Assembly: GCA_016718605.1 (NCBI GenBank) | Contig: JADKCY010000002.1 | Coordinates: forward strand, 186,001 to 250,000 | Source: Lysobacterales bacterium | GTDB lineage: Bacteria > Pseudomonadota > Gammaproteobacteria > Xanthomonadales > Xanthomonadaceae | Reading direction: 5' to 3' | DNA length: 64,000 nucleotides | Shown here: positions 8,352-17,139 of the stretch, in pieces | How the letters are laid out: each line of letters begins with the position of its first letter | Numbering within the stretch: the first letter of the stretch is position 1 | Program-made: the position numbers and the translations under genes | The notes under the pieces: model-generated | What the model was told of the DNA's origin: nothing | Seen by the model: only the letters and a program-made list of their open reading frames with translations | Databases searched by the model: none

Positions 8352-8708
8352 GGGGGCGACCAGGCTTCGACGGGGGTCGTGAAATCGGAGGTGCGTGTCG
8401 AGGGGGCAGCTTTCCTCGTAAATCCAGCGGCAAAACAGCTAGTTGCGAACGACGACAACTACGCACTGGCCGCCTAAATAGGCCAGTCCGTCCCCCATCG
8501 GTGCCTGTAACGGCGGATCGGACGGTCATATTTACAGGATCGCTACGGCATGGCTGTCTGTCAGCGTCGAGCTAAAAGGAACAGACTGGTTCGGTGGCGT
8601 TCTTTGTGCGCCGTGTTTCCATCGAACAAGATCAAACGGCGTACTACACACGTAGATCCAAAGACGTAATGCCTTCGGACGGGGGTTCGATTCCCCCCGC
8701 CTCCACCA
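8352..8708 (+). ncRNA. ssrA: Transfer-messenger RNA (tmRNA, SsrA)
   Basis: The 357-base gene begins GGGGGCGACCAGGCTTCGAC and ends with a T-arm (GGGGGTTCGATTCCCCC) and encoded CCA; the 5' GGGGGCG pairs with CGCCTCC before the ACCA end. The tag frame starts at resume codon GCG (8445) and reads ANDDNYALAA, stopping at TAA 8475-8477; with the alanine carried by tmRNA the full tag is AANDDNYALAA. It is a one-piece tmRNA, as expected for gammaproteobacteria. tmRNA charged with alanine and bound by SmpB releases stalled ribosomes and tags the unfinished protein for ClpXP. Confidence 0.97.
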
Positions 8709-8715
8709 CTATTGA

Positions 8716-8746
8716 AGCCCCAACTGTTCTCAGTTGGGGCTTTTTT
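8716..8746 (+). terminator. Rho-independent terminator of ssrA
   Basis: A perfect ten-base stem GCCCCAACTG / CAGTTGGGGC around the loop TTCT is followed by six T residues (8741-8746). It lies eight bases after the tmRNA CCA end. On the other strand the stem is also preceded by the yebC stop region, so it may help to end yebC transcripts too. Confidence 0.93.
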
Positions 8747-8778
8747 GCGTCGATTGCTGCTGTCGCGAAACGCGAAAA

Positions 8779-9510
8779 TCAGTCTGCGGATGGCACGTCC
8801 GGAAGGATGGCGTTGTGGTAGACCTCTTGCACATCGTCCAGGTCTTCCAGCCATTCCAACAGGTCAAGCAGTTCTTCCATCGCAGCGTCCGGCACACTGA
8901 CACGGTTTTCCGGACGCATACCGATTTCTGCGCTGAGAGGTTTGATGCCCGCGCTTTCGAGGGCCTTTTTGACGTCTTCGAAGGTGGCGGGTGAACACAG
9001 CACGGTGCTCTTGCCGTCGCCGTTCTGAACGTCATCAGCGCCCGCTTCCAATGCGGCTTCGAGCAGCTTTTCTTCGGCATCGGCTGTGGGCGTGGCGACA
9101 ACAATTTCGCCCAGGCGGTGAAACTGGAAGGCCACCGAGCCTGTCGTGCCCAGATTGCCGCTGTTTTTCGACAGGGCATGGCGCACTTCGGCGACGGTGC
9201 GGGTGGTGTTGTCGGTCATGCAGTCGATGATCAATGCGACACCTGATGGGCCATAGCCTTCGTAGCGGACTTCCTGCATGTTGTCCGCACCATCCGCTCC
9301 GGAGCCACGTTTGACGGCGCGCTCGATGGTGTCTTTCGACATGTTGGCCGCCAATGCCTTGTCGATGCCGATGCGCAAACGGGCGTTGCCTGCCGGGTCG
9401 CCGCCACCGCGCGCCGCGATGGTGATTTCGCGGATCAGTTTGGTGAATACCTTGGCGCGTTTCGCGTCTTCGGCGTTTTTGCGACCTTCAATGCTGGGAC
9501 CACGACCCAT
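8779..9510 (-). CDS. yebC: YebC/PmpR family DNA-binding transcriptional regulator
   Basis: A 243-residue protein of the TACO1/YebC family, with N-terminus MGRGPSIEGRKNAEDAKRAK, then FTKLIREITIAARGGGDP, and GADGADNMQEVRYEGYGP. The MGRGPS start in place of the common MAGHSKW is typical of Xanthomonadales. Family members have been described both as transcriptional regulators and as factors that help ribosomes through proline-rich stretches. In many bacteria it neighbours ruvC; here it stands alone between ssrA and a DUF2058 gene on the same strand. Confidence 0.94.
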   Translation of the reverse strand: MGRGPSIEGRKNAEDAKRAKVFTKLIREITIAARGGGDPAGNARLRIGIDKALAANMSKDTIERAVKRGSGADGADNMQEVRYEGYGPSGVALIIDCMTDNTTRTVAEVRHALSKNSGNLGTTGSVAFQFHRLGEIVVATPTADAEEKLLEAALEAGADDVQNGDGKSTVLCSPATFEDVKKALESAGIKPLSAEIGMRPENRVSVPDAAMEELLDLLEWLEDLDDVQEVYHNAILPDVPSAD

Positions 9511-9533
9511 GGGATACCTTCGCTCGTTGTGAG

Positions 9534-9555
9534 AAAAAACCGACCAGAGGTCGGT
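9534..9555 (-). terminator. Rho-independent terminator after the DUF2058 gene
   Basis: Read on the minus strand: stem ACCGACC, loop TCT, stem GGTCGGT, then TTTTTT. It starts 18 bases after the DUF2058 stop and would end the ugd-slyX-DUF2058 transcript before yebC. Confidence 0.8.
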
Positions 9556-9573
9556 CTGGAAATTGGCCTGACG

Positions 9574-10188
9574 CTACCAGACGAGATCGTCTGGCACCTG
9601 ATAGCGCGGGTCGGCATAGTCGTCGCTGCCGTCCTGCGCATTGGGATCGACATGCAACACACGTGATCCCGGCATCAGCGCTTCCGCTTGGTCGGCAATG
9701 GCCGGTGTCACCAGACAGTATCGCCCACCAGCCTGCACCACGGCCAATTCGCCTGCATTGACGGCGCGAAATTGTTCCTCGGTGACATACACCCGACGAA
9801 TCTTGCCGCCGCATTCAAAGTGCCGTGGCAGCTCTGCGCTGGGGACGTTGAGCGTGTTGGTTTGCAGCAACGTGTGCAGCTTCTGCCGCGCCTCCTTGCG
9901 GCGCTGTGCCTCTGCCTGACGCTCGCGCTCGGCGCGTTGCGCGTCAGCTTTTTCCTGCTGCTGACGCAGTGCGTAGGCACGCGCCAGATCCAACTCTTCG
10001 CTGGTATGCACACGCGGACGATCATCTTTGCGTGACGCTGACTTCGATCCAGATGGCTTGCCGTGTTTGCCGGTCTGGGCGGGCCCCTTCCCGGCGACCG
10101 CAGGTTTCGGTGGAGCGCTGGGTTTGGCGACGGGGGCTGGCGGCTTGAAGCCCAAACCCATCAGTTGATCACGCAAGGAGCTGCTCAT
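9574..10188 (-). CDS. DUF2058 family protein (YaiL-like)
   Basis: A 204-residue protein with N-terminus MSSSLRDQLMGLGFKPP, a low-complexity lysine/proline linker (about 20-60), a charged coiled coil (RQQQEKADAQRAERERQAEA) and a conserved C-terminal domain with FECGGKIRRVYVTEEQFRAVNAGEL and RYCLVTPAIADQA. This is the DUF2058 architecture. The domain is widespread in gammaproteobacteria and sometimes called nucleoprotein/polynucleotide-associated enzyme; no function is established. The basic linker would suit nucleic-acid binding. The gene lies 21 bases after slyX. Confidence 0.85.
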   Translation of the reverse strand: MSSSLRDQLMGLGFKPPAPVAKPSAPPKPAVAGKGPAQTGKHGKPSGSKSASRKDDRPRVHTSEELDLARAYALRQQQEKADAQRAERERQAEAQRRKEARQKLHTLLQTNTLNVPSAELPRHFECGGKIRRVYVTEEQFRAVNAGELAVVQAGGRYCLVTPAIADQAEALMPGSRVLHVDPNAQDGSDDYADPRYQVPDDLVW

Positions 10189-10209
10189 AACGGTTCCACT
10201 TTCCGAGAT

Positions 10210-10422
10210 TCAATAGTGCGGCGGCGGTGTTTCGGCGGCCGAGTCGGCGTAAAGCAGGCCACGCAAGGCGCGTAGATCCGCCAGTACCTGCTCCAGACGA
10301 CGTTCCAAGTTTTCGATGCGCTGCGCCTGATCAACGGCGACCGAGTTCAACTGTTGCACCGTGTCATCCTGAAAAGCGAGGCGCATTTCCAATTCAACGA
10401 TGCGTTCGACCAGATCGCTCAT
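10210..10422 (-). CDS. slyX: SlyX family protein
   Basis: A 70-residue protein that is almost wholly coiled coil, with the SlyX signature ERIVELEMRLAFQDDTVQQLN and the C-terminal PPPHY. The function of SlyX is not known. Its ATG overlaps the ugd stop by an ATGA junction, so the two are translationally coupled. Confidence 0.93.
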   Translation of the reverse strand: MSDLVERIVELEMRLAFQDDTVQQLNSVAVDQAQRIENLERRLEQVLADLRALRGLLYADSAAETPPPHY

Positions 10423-11768
10423 GCTTTTCCCTCGCGAACTTGCAGCGAGCGTCCGCGGCCAATGCCGTAGTAGGCTAGGCCAGCCGCTTCCACCTGCTGA
10501 GGATCGTAGATGTTGCGCCCGTCAAAAATGACGGACTCACGCAATTCCGCTTTGATACGTGCGAAGTCCGGACTCCAGAAGGTCTTCCATTCGGTGATCA
10601 GCACCAGCGCATCGGCGCCTTCCAGGACTTCGTAGGGCTCATTGCAGAGCAGCAGATCATCGCGTTCACCAAAAATGCGCCGCGCCTCATGCATGGCCTC
10701 CGGATCAAACGCGCGCACTTGCGCACCTTCGGCCCACAGTGCTTCGATCAGTGTGCGGCTCGGCGCTTCCCGCATGTCATCCGTATTCGGCTTGAAAGCA
10801 AGGCCCCATAGAGCGATGGTCTTGCCACGCAGATCACCAAAATGCTGCCGCAGGAGCTGGTGCAGCTTGCGCTTCTGATGGTGGTTGACAGCTTCCACGG
10901 CACTCAGGATGTGCGCGTCAAAGCCGTTCTGTCTGGCTGTGCGCTCCAACGCCTGGACATCTTTGGGGAAACAACTGCCACCGTAGCCGGCGCCCGGATA
11001 GATGAAAGAAAAACCGATTCGCGGATCGGAGCCGATCCCCAGTCGTACCTTTTCGATATCCGCACCGAGACGTTCGGCCAGATTCGCCATCTCGTTCATG
11101 AAACTAATCTTGGTCGCCAACATGGCGTTGGCGGCGTACTTGGTCAGCTCGGCCGAACGCAGATCCATGGCGACAATGCGTTCGTGATTTCGATTGAACG
11201 GCGCGTACAGCGCCTTGAGTTTGTTGACCGCCTCCACCGACTCGGTGCCGATGATGATGCGATCCGGGCGCATGCAGTCTTTGACCGCGTCGCCTTCCTT
11301 GAGAAATTCGGGATTGGAGGCAACTTCAAAAGCCACCATGACACCGCGTTTGGACAGCGCCGCCGAAACCTCGGCACGCACTCGGTCCGCGGTTCCTACC
11401 GGCACCGTCGACTTGGTGACCACCAACGCCGGTCGCTGCAAGTGTTCACCGATGGTTCGTGCCACCGCCAGGACGTGGCGAAGATCGGCGCTGCCATCTT
11501 CATCAGGTGGAGTACCGACGGCAATGAACAGGATGTCTGCATGTGCCACGGCCACTGCCGCATCCGTCGTGAAGTCGAGTCGCCCGCTGCGCTGATTGGC
11601 CAGCACCATGTCTTCCAAACCGGGTTCGTAGATCGGAATACGGCCTTCTTTCAGACCATCGATCTTGGCGACATCCACGTCCACGCACAGCACATGATTG
11701 CCGACTTCGGCCAGACAGGTCCCGGTGACCAAGCCAACGTAGCCGGTACCAAACAGGGTGACTTTCAT
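10419..11768 (-). CDS. ugd: UDP-glucose 6-dehydrogenase
   Basis: A 449-residue dehydrogenase that oxidises UDP-glucose to UDP-glucuronate in two steps with NAD+. The Rossmann motif MKVTLFGTGYVGLVTGTCLA starts the protein; catalytic cysteine lies in GAGYGGSCFPKD, with FNRNHERIVAMD, SFMNEMANLAERLGAD and LAFKPNTDDMREAPS also typical. The ATG at 11768 is used rather than the longer frame to 11810, because the fold begins right at MKVTLFG. The product feeds polysaccharide and modified lipid A synthesis; no glycosyltransferase genes are adjacent. First gene of ugd-slyX-DUF2058. Confidence 0.96.
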   Translation of the reverse strand: MKVTLFGTGYVGLVTGTCLAEVGNHVLCVDVDVAKIDGLKEGRIPIYEPGLEDMVLANQRSGRLDFTTDAAVAVAHADILFIAVGTPPDEDGSADLRHVLAVARTIGEHLQRPALVVTKSTVPVGTADRVRAEVSAALSKRGVMVAFEVASNPEFLKEGDAVKDCMRPDRIIIGTESVEAVNKLKALYAPFNRNHERIVAMDLRSAELTKYAANAMLATKISFMNEMANLAERLGADIEKVRLGIGSDPRIGFSFIYPGAGYGGSCFPKDVQALERTARQNGFDAHILSAVEAVNHHQKRKLHQLLRQHFGDLRGKTIALWGLAFKPNTDDMREAPSRTLIEALWAEGAQVRAFDPEAMHEARRIFGERDDLLLCNEPYEVLEGADALVLITEWKTFWSPDFARIKAELRESVIFDGRNIYDPQQVEAAGLAYYGIGRGRSLQVREGKA

Positions 11769-11832
11769 GGGATTTCGACTCGAAAATTGGCGAATCGCCG
11801 CAACCAACAAGCTTGCCTTCTCAAGATGACAA

Positions 11833-11858
11833 CGGCCGACAGGTTGCCCTGTCGGCCG
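11833..11858 (-). terminator. Strong hairpin after fkpA
   Basis: A perfect 11-base stem CGGCCGACAGG / CCTGTCGGCCG with loop GCAA on the minus strand (TTGC on plus) lies 36 bases after the fkpA stop and is followed by a weak T-rich stretch (TTGTCATCTT). It probably ends fkpA transcripts before ugd. Confidence 0.62.
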
Positions 11859-11893
11859 CAGACCGTCAGCGATGGCGGCGAACTGCAGGCAGC

Positions 11894-12634
11894 TTACTGA
11901 GCTGCAGGCGCAGGCGCGGCAGCACCCGGTGCCACGATCTCCAGCAACTCGACTTCAAACTTGAGGGTCGAGTTCGGGCCGATCGGGCTGCCCGGCATGG
12001 CGCGGTCGCCATAGGCCAACTCGGACGGAATCCACAGCGTGTACTTGGAACCGACCGGCATCAACTGCAGTGCTTCGGTCCAACCAGGAATGACCGCATT
12101 CAGGGCGAACTGGGCCGGCTGGCCGCGATCCACCGAACTGTCAAACTTGGTGCCATCCAACAAGGTGCCGGTGTAGTGAACCTTGACCGTGTCGGTAACA
12201 GCAGGCTTGGCACCAGTACCTTCGGTGACAACCACGTACTGCAGTCCGGATTCGGTGGTCTTCACACCATCCTTAGACTTGTTCGCGGCCAGAAAGGCTT
12301 CGCCATCGGCCTTGTTCTTGGTGGCCGCTGCTTGCATGTCGGCTTCGCGCTTAGCCTGCATCTTCTGCTGGAAAGCCTGCTGAACCTGCATGGCTTCTTC
12401 TTGCGAAATAGCTGGCTCTGCACCCGACAGGGCAGCTTCCATACCCTTCACGACGACCGAAAGATCCACTTCTTCTTTGATCGGACCCATCGAGCCGCCA
12501 ATCTGCAGACCAATGACGTAGCTGATCTTGTCTTTTTCAGTGGTCAGGGTGGTTTCTGCCTGCGCGAAGGTCGACACGCCAAAGGTGGCGGCCGCTGCAG
12601 CGGCAAGCAAGGTGATGCGCAACGAGTGCTTCAT
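11894..12634 (-). CDS. fkpA: FKBP-type peptidyl-prolyl isomerase, FkpA/Mip-like
   Basis: A 246-residue secreted isomerase. A signal peptide ends near FAQA (about residue 26). The N-terminal dimerisation domain has KISYVIGLQIGGSM and a long helix rich in Gln and Ala; the C-terminal FKBP domain (about 125-235) has DTVKVHYTGTLLDGTKFDSS, VIPGWTEALQLMPVGSKY, IPSELAYGD and LKFEVELLEI. The family catalyses proline cis-trans isomerisation and chaperones proteins in the periplasm or outer membrane. The Ala/Pro tail is disordered. It stands alone between two noncoding gaps. Confidence 0.93.
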   Translation of the reverse strand: MKHSLRITLLAAAAAATFGVSTFAQAETTLTTEKDKISYVIGLQIGGSMGPIKEEVDLSVVVKGMEAALSGAEPAISQEEAMQVQQAFQQKMQAKREADMQAAATKNKADGEAFLAANKSKDGVKTTESGLQYVVVTEGTGAKPAVTDTVKVHYTGTLLDGTKFDSSVDRGQPAQFALNAVIPGWTEALQLMPVGSKYTLWIPSELAYGDRAMPGSPIGPNSTLKFEVELLEIVAPGAAAPAPAAQ

Positions 12635-12813
12635 GATGTCTCCGAAATGGGGAACCGTAAGTCCGACGGCGGCGGGGGCGATATTGTGGGACGACCCATG
12701 CGGGCACGCAACGCCGGGCGCCTAGACCGTCTGCAGCGGGTTTAGTTCCACGAACTGCCAAATCCGCGTGCAAGGCCCGCTTCGCCCACCAAACCAACCA
12801 TCCACGCAGGTAT

Positions 12814-13392
12814 TCAATCGGACGAAGATTCGCTCAGCAATTGCTCAATCTGCGCAACCATCTCCGCGTCATCAGGCTTGGTACGGCTACCGAACGTCCC
12901 AACCACCTGGCCGTTCCGATTGATCAGGTACTTGTGAAAGTTCCAGGCCGGTGCATCATCGGTGGCTTGAATCAGACGCGCATAAAACGGGTTGGCTCCA
13001 TCGCCTTTTACGGAGGTCTTTTCAAACATCGGAAACTTCACGCCATAGGTCAACGTGCAGAATTCCTGAATCTTGCCCTCGTCTTCATATTCCTGATTCA
13101 TGAAATCGCCCGAGGGAAACCCCAGCACGGCAAAGCCGCGCTCGGACAACCGCGCATGCAGGGCTTCCAAACCTTCAAACTGTGGCGTGAAACCGCACTT
13201 GCTGGCGGTATTAACGACCAGCAGCACCTTGCCTTCGTAGGCTTCACACAAATGCACGGGTTCGCGATCCTTGCCCGCCAGCGGTCGGAAACTGACATCC
13301 AGAAGGGGCGCACAGGCGGCCAGAGCCACAGACGCATTCAACCAAAGGCCCAAGGCCAGACTGGCAGAGACCATCACACCACGCATTGCCAT
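12814..13392 (-). CDS. Secreted glutathione peroxidase-family thiol peroxidase
   Basis: A 192-residue protein with a signal peptide (MAMRGVMVSASLALGLWLNA, cleaved near ALAA) before a thioredoxin-fold peroxidase. The peroxidatic cysteine is in VVNTASKCGFTPQ (Cys66), with FHKYLINRNGQVVGTF carrying the conserved Trp-Asn-Phe (PAWNFHKYL). The usual GFPCNQF motif reads GFPSGDFMNQEY, so the central cysteine is Ser. It should reduce peroxides in the periplasm with thioredoxin-like or glutathione reductant. The ATG at 13392 is preceded by GAGGTGA; the longer frame to 13473 lacks a signal peptide at its start. Confidence 0.88.
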   Translation of the reverse strand: MAMRGVMVSASLALGLWLNASVALAACAPLLDVSFRPLAGKDREPVHLCEAYEGKVLLVVNTASKCGFTPQFEGLEALHARLSERGFAVLGFPSGDFMNQEYEDEGKIQEFCTLTYGVKFPMFEKTSVKGDGANPFYARLIQATDDAPAWNFHKYLINRNGQVVGTFGSRTKPDDAEMVAQIEQLLSESSSD

Positions 13393-13541
13393 GAACTCAC
13401 CTCGTTCGGTTTTGGATCGGCAGAGTGCCGCTTGCTTCAAGACCAATACAGAGTACAGGTGACGAGTCAGCAAACGGTGAAGTCAGGAAAGTGACCGACT
13501 GGCGATGCTGGCCAAGGCCCAACCCATTTCAGGACAGACGC

Positions 13542-14639
13542 TCAATCAAGTCGCAAGCGAGTCTGCGGATCAAACCAGTGCCAGTTCGACGCGCTGAGTC
13601 CCAATTCGATCACCTCATCAACCGTTGGGGACATCGCCGCAAACTGCTCGGGCGAGACGCGGGCCACGCCCGACTGACCGCTACAATTGAAGTGCAGAAA
13701 TACCTCGTTGCCGACCGGCTCTACGGTTTCCAGTACGGCCTGCAGCCGATAGTGATCCATTGCGGAAGCTGGCCGCAGGTGTTCCGGACGGATTCCCAGC
13801 ACCGCCGCGTCGCCGTCAGCATGCGCCACCGTTCGTGCGATGCGCAGTTTGCCGTCCGTCTTGTCGACCGCCGCAGGCAGCACCCAATCCGCACCGTCGC
13901 TGCGCATCTGCCAGAGGTTCATTCCCGGACTGCCGATGAAGCCAGCAACGAAGGTATTGGCTGGCCGGTTGTAAAGCGCCATCGGCGTGTCAATTTGCTG
14001 GATCACGCCATCGCGCAGAACCACGATGCGCTGGCCCAGCGTCATGGCCTCGATCTGATCATGAGTCACGTAGATCATGGTTGCGCCCAACCTGCGATGC
14101 AGACGGGATATTTCGGCGCGCATGCTGCCGCGCAAACGCGCATCGAGATTGGACAAGGGCTCGTCGAGCAAAAACACCTTCGGATGTCGCACCAACGCGC
14201 GTCCCAATGCGACGCGCTGCCGCTGGCCACCGGATAGCTGCTTCGGCAGACGGTGCAGCAGATCCGTCAACTCCAACATAGCGGCAGCTTCGGCGATGCG
14301 TGCCTGCCAGTCCGCTTTCGACAAGCCGCGTAGTTTCAATCCAAAGGCAAGGTTGTCCGCCACAGTCATGTGCGGATAGAGCGCGTAGTTCTGGAAGACC
14401 ATGGCGATGTCGCGCGCTTTGGGTGCCAGTTCATTAACTCTTGCACCGTCGATGCACAACTCGCCTGAGGTGATCGATTCGAGGCCCGCAATCATCCGCA
14501 ATAGTGTCGACTTGCCACATCCAGACGGACCAACCAGTACCAGAAGTTCCCCATCGGCAACATCGAAGCTGGCGCCCTGCACGGCCACCTGGCCCTTGTC
14601 ATAACACTTGCGTATCTGTCGCAACGACACACTCGCCAT
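13542..14639 (-). CDS. Sugar ABC transporter ATP-binding protein (MalK/UgpC/MsmK type)
   Basis: A 365-residue ATPase with Walker A GPSGCGKST (37-45), Q-loop VFQNYALYPHMTV, signature LSGGQ (135-139), Walker B VFLLDEP (Asp159, Glu160) and a C-terminal TOBE domain with GIRPEHLRPA. It should energise the two permeases at 20431-22139, which have no ATPase gene of their own in that operon. The ATG at 14639 follows GAGAGAGGTGCAC; the open frame begins seven codons earlier. Transcribed away from the GH1 gene, with a LacI-type operator (14791) in the 247-base gap. MsmK-type ATPases can serve several importers, so exclusive use here is an inference. Confidence 0.93.
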   Translation of the reverse strand: MASVSLRQIRKCYDKGQVAVQGASFDVADGELLVLVGPSGCGKSTLLRMIAGLESITSGELCIDGARVNELAPKARDIAMVFQNYALYPHMTVADNLAFGLKLRGLSKADWQARIAEAAAMLELTDLLHRLPKQLSGGQRQRVALGRALVRHPKVFLLDEPLSNLDARLRGSMRAEISRLHRRLGATMIYVTHDQIEAMTLGQRIVVLRDGVIQQIDTPMALYNRPANTFVAGFIGSPGMNLWQMRSDGADWVLPAAVDKTDGKLRIARTVAHADGDAAVLGIRPEHLRPASAMDHYRLQAVLETVEPVGNEVFLHFNCSGQSGVARVSPEQFAAMSPTVDEVIELGLSASNWHWFDPQTRLRLD

Positions 14640-14790
14640 GTGCACCTCTCTCCCGTTCAAAAAAGCGCACGACCTCTGCAGGGCACTGGGTTCAACCTAA
14701 AGCCAGTCTTCGACGGCTGCCATGCCTGTCGTTGCGGCTATGCAACATCGATCCCTGCTGCAAACCGCGTTGCGCTTGGGTATTCTGCCA

Positions 14791-14804
14791 TGTAAACGTT
14801 TCCA
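14791..14804. promoter_or_regulatory. LacI-family operator between ABC ATPase and GH1 genes
   Basis: TGTAAACGTTTCCA is a near-perfect palindrome centred on CG (half sites TGTAAAC and TGGAAAC), the form bound by LacI/GalR repressors. It lies 83 bases before the GH1 start and 152 bases before the ATPase start. The identical 14 bases occur at 29182-29195, in front of the LacI-family gene. Confidence 0.78.
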
Positions 14805-14886
14805 TGAAAGCGCCAGTAGCACCACCCGATGTCTGACCAGCTGTAAACCACACTTTGCTCACGCCCTACCGATGAGGTCGCCCACA

Positions 14887-16248
14887 ATGTCGAAACTGCC
14901 ACCCTTTCCTGCCAACTTCTTGTGGGGTACGGCAACCTCGGCCTATCAGATCGAAGGGTCTCCGCTGGCTGATGGCGCGGGTCCGAGCATCTGGCAGCGC
15001 TTTGCGCATACTCCCAAGATGATGGTGAACGGCGACACCGGCGATGTTGCCTGTGATCACTACCGTCGCTACAAGGAAGACGTGGCCTTGATGCGCGAAC
15101 TTGGCATGAAGTCCTACCGCTTCAGCATCGCCTGGAGTCGCATATTTCCCGAGGGCAAAGGGCGTGTAAATCCAGCCGGACTCGACTTCTATTCGCGTCT
15201 TGTCGACGAATTGTTGGCTGCGGGTATCGAACCGATGGCAACGCTGTATCACTGGGACTTGCCCGCCGCACTCGACGACCGGGGTGGCTGGCTGAATCCG
15301 GATATCGCTGAGTGGTTTGGTGATTACGCAGCCACGATGTTCCGCGCGCTCGATGGCCGCGTGAAGCTATGGGCCACGCTCAATGAGCCTTGGGTCGTCA
15401 CCGATGGCGGCTATCTGCACGGCGCACTGGCGCCCGGTCATCGCAACTACTTTGAGGCTCCGATCGCCTCGCATCATCTGATGCGCTCGCATGGTCGCGC
15501 GGTGCAGGTGTATCGGGCCGAGGGCAAGCACCAGATCGGCCTAGTGGTGAATCTCGAACCCAAGTATCCCGCCAGCCAATCCGAACAGGATCTGGCCGCG
15601 CTGCGACGCGCCGATGCCTACATGAATCGGCAATACCTCGACCCCGCCGTGCATGGTCGCTATCCCGAGGAAATGAAAGAGATCTTTGGCTCGGCATGGC
15701 CGGAGTGGCCGGCCGAAGATTTCGCGTTGATCCGTCAGCCGATGGACTTCATCGGCGTGAACTACTACACCCGCAATGTCACCCGCCATGACGAGCAATC
15801 CTGGCCACTCAAAGCGTCACCGGTAAAGCAAACCCAAGCCACGTACACCGAAACCGGTTGGGAGGTCTGTCCACAGGCATTCACCGATGTGCTGGTCTGG
15901 GTAAAAAAGCTCTACGGCGACACGCCGATCTACATCACCGAGAACGGCTCGGCCTTCTACGATCCGCCGAATGCGCCGGATGGAAAAATCCACGATCCGC
16001 TGCGCATCCACTACCTGCGCAGTCATCTCAACGCGATCCGCGCCGCCATCGCGCAGGGCGTGGATGTGCGCGGCTACTTCGGCTGGTCCTTCCTCGACAA
16101 TCTGGAGTGGTCCTTGGGCTTCTCGAAGCGCTTCGGCCTGGTGCATGTCAACTTCGAAACCCAGCAACGCACCCCGAAGGACAGCATGCGGCTGTACTCG
16201 CGCATCGTCGCCAGCAACGGCACAGTGCTCGACGATGAGGGCGAGTGA
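14887..16248 (+). CDS. GH1 family beta-glucosidase
   Basis: A 453-residue cytoplasmic (no signal peptide) GH1 enzyme of full length. The N-terminus FPANFLWGTATSAYQIEGSP, acid/base glutamate in TLNEPWVV (Glu167), nucleophile in ITENGSAF (Glu352) and late WSFLDNLEWSLGF are all diagnostic. It should release glucose from imported beta-glucosides. I use the ATG at 14887 (GAGGT eight bases upstream); the frame is open to 14722, but that part spans the operator at 14791. It forms an operon with the esterase gene that overlaps its stop codon. Linkage preference is not readable from sequence; the neighbouring GH144 gene suggests beta-1,2-gluco-oligosaccharides. Confidence 0.94.
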   Translation: MSKLPPFPANFLWGTATSAYQIEGSPLADGAGPSIWQRFAHTPKMMVNGDTGDVACDHYRRYKEDVALMRELGMKSYRFSIAWSRIFPEGKGRVNPAGLDFYSRLVDELLAAGIEPMATLYHWDLPAALDDRGGWLNPDIAEWFGDYAATMFRALDGRVKLWATLNEPWVVTDGGYLHGALAPGHRNYFEAPIASHHLMRSHGRAVQVYRAEGKHQIGLVVNLEPKYPASQSEQDLAALRRADAYMNRQYLDPAVHGRYPEEMKEIFGSAWPEWPAEDFALIRQPMDFIGVNYYTRNVTRHDEQSWPLKASPVKQTQATYTETGWEVCPQAFTDVLVWVKKLYGDTPIYITENGSAFYDPPNAPDGKIHDPLRIHYLRSHLNAIRAAIAQGVDVRGYFGWSFLDNLEWSLGFSKRFGLVHVNFETQQRTPKDSMRLYSRIVASNGTVLDDEGE

Positions 16249-17045
16249 TGCAAGTCGCGATTGCGTTGCTGAGCGCCGTTCTGTCCATGCAGGGCGCCGA
16301 TGTCCCCAGTGCGTCGGCCGAGAGTGCTCAGTGGCTGCACCGCGGCGTGCAGGTAGGTACCACCTACTATCCGGTGGCCATCTTTGTTCCAGCGTTACCC
16401 GCGCCGAGTGAAGGCTACCCGGTGCTGCTGTTCCTGCACGGATCCGGCGAACGCGGCAGTGATGGCGAGGCCCAGACACGCAGTGGCCTCGGCCCCTATG
16501 TGCGTGCGCACGGCGCGGAATTTCCCGCCATCACGGTGTTTCCGCAAGCACCGCTGGATAGCGATTGGTCGGGCGATCAGAGTGCGGCCGCGTTGGCGGC
16601 CATCGACCTTGTCGAGCAAGAGTTTCCGGTCGATGCGGATCGCATCTATCTGACGGGCATGTCACGCGGTGGCTATGGGGTGTGGGAAGTGACCTTGCGT
16701 GCTCCCGAACGCTTTTCCGCGCTGGTGCCAGTCTGCGCCGGGGTGATACCGCCGCCTGGCCGCGACGACCTGCGCGTGCACGCCCTGCCCGCCAATGGCA
16801 TCGACCCCTACGCCAGCCTCGCGCAGACCCTGCCGCCAACGCCGGTCTGGCTATTCCATGGGGCGCTCGACAACATCATTCCGCCACACGCCTCGCGACA
16901 GACTTTCGCGGCATTGCAAGCGGCGGGACATCCCGTGCAATACACCGAGTTTGCCGATGCCAATCACAATGCCTGGGATGCCGCCTACGCCAGCCCGGCG
17001 CTGTGGACATGGCTCTTCGCACAGCGCCGTCATTCGGCGAACTGA
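16248..17045 (+). CDS. Secreted alpha/beta-hydrolase (PHB depolymerase/dienelactone hydrolase-like esterase)
   Basis: A 265-residue alpha/beta hydrolase. A short signal peptide (MQVAIALLSAVLSM, cleaved near ASAE) precedes PVLLFLHGSGERGSDG (oxyanion loop), the nucleophile elbow GMSRGG (Ser in LTGMSRGGYGVWE), an acid in HGALDNIIPPHASRQ and the histidine in DANHNAWD. Similar proteins are labelled phospholipase/carboxylesterase or esterase. Its ATG overlaps the last base of the GH1 stop (TGATG), so it belongs to the sugar locus; it may remove acyl groups (acetyl or succinyl) from the glycan, which is an inference. A GTG one codon earlier is also possible. Confidence 0.85.
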   Translation: MQVAIALLSAVLSMQGADVPSASAESAQWLHRGVQVGTTYYPVAIFVPALPAPSEGYPVLLFLHGSGERGSDGEAQTRSGLGPYVRAHGAEFPAITVFPQAPLDSDWSGDQSAAALAAIDLVEQEFPVDADRIYLTGMSRGGYGVWEVTLRAPERFSALVPVCAGVIPPPGRDDLRVHALPANGIDPYASLAQTLPPTPVWLFHGALDNIIPPHASRQTFAALQAAGHPVQYTEFADANHNAWDAAYASPALWTWLFAQRRHSAN

Positions 17046-17139
17046 ACACCAGGGCGACGATCGGCACGTCGACTATGCGGCATTGAATCAGGCAGCACTG
17101 GCGGCAAAGGTGCGCTGGCGGCGCCCTTCGTCTGCCGAA

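Noticed and set aside
8561..8854. Minus-strand frame of 97 codons over ssrA and its terminator
   Set aside because: It overlaps a certain tmRNA gene and has no ribosome site or family features.
14722..14886. Longer GH1 start
   Set aside because: The extra 55 codons include the LacI operator and would precede the conserved GH1 N-terminus; they are untranslated leader.
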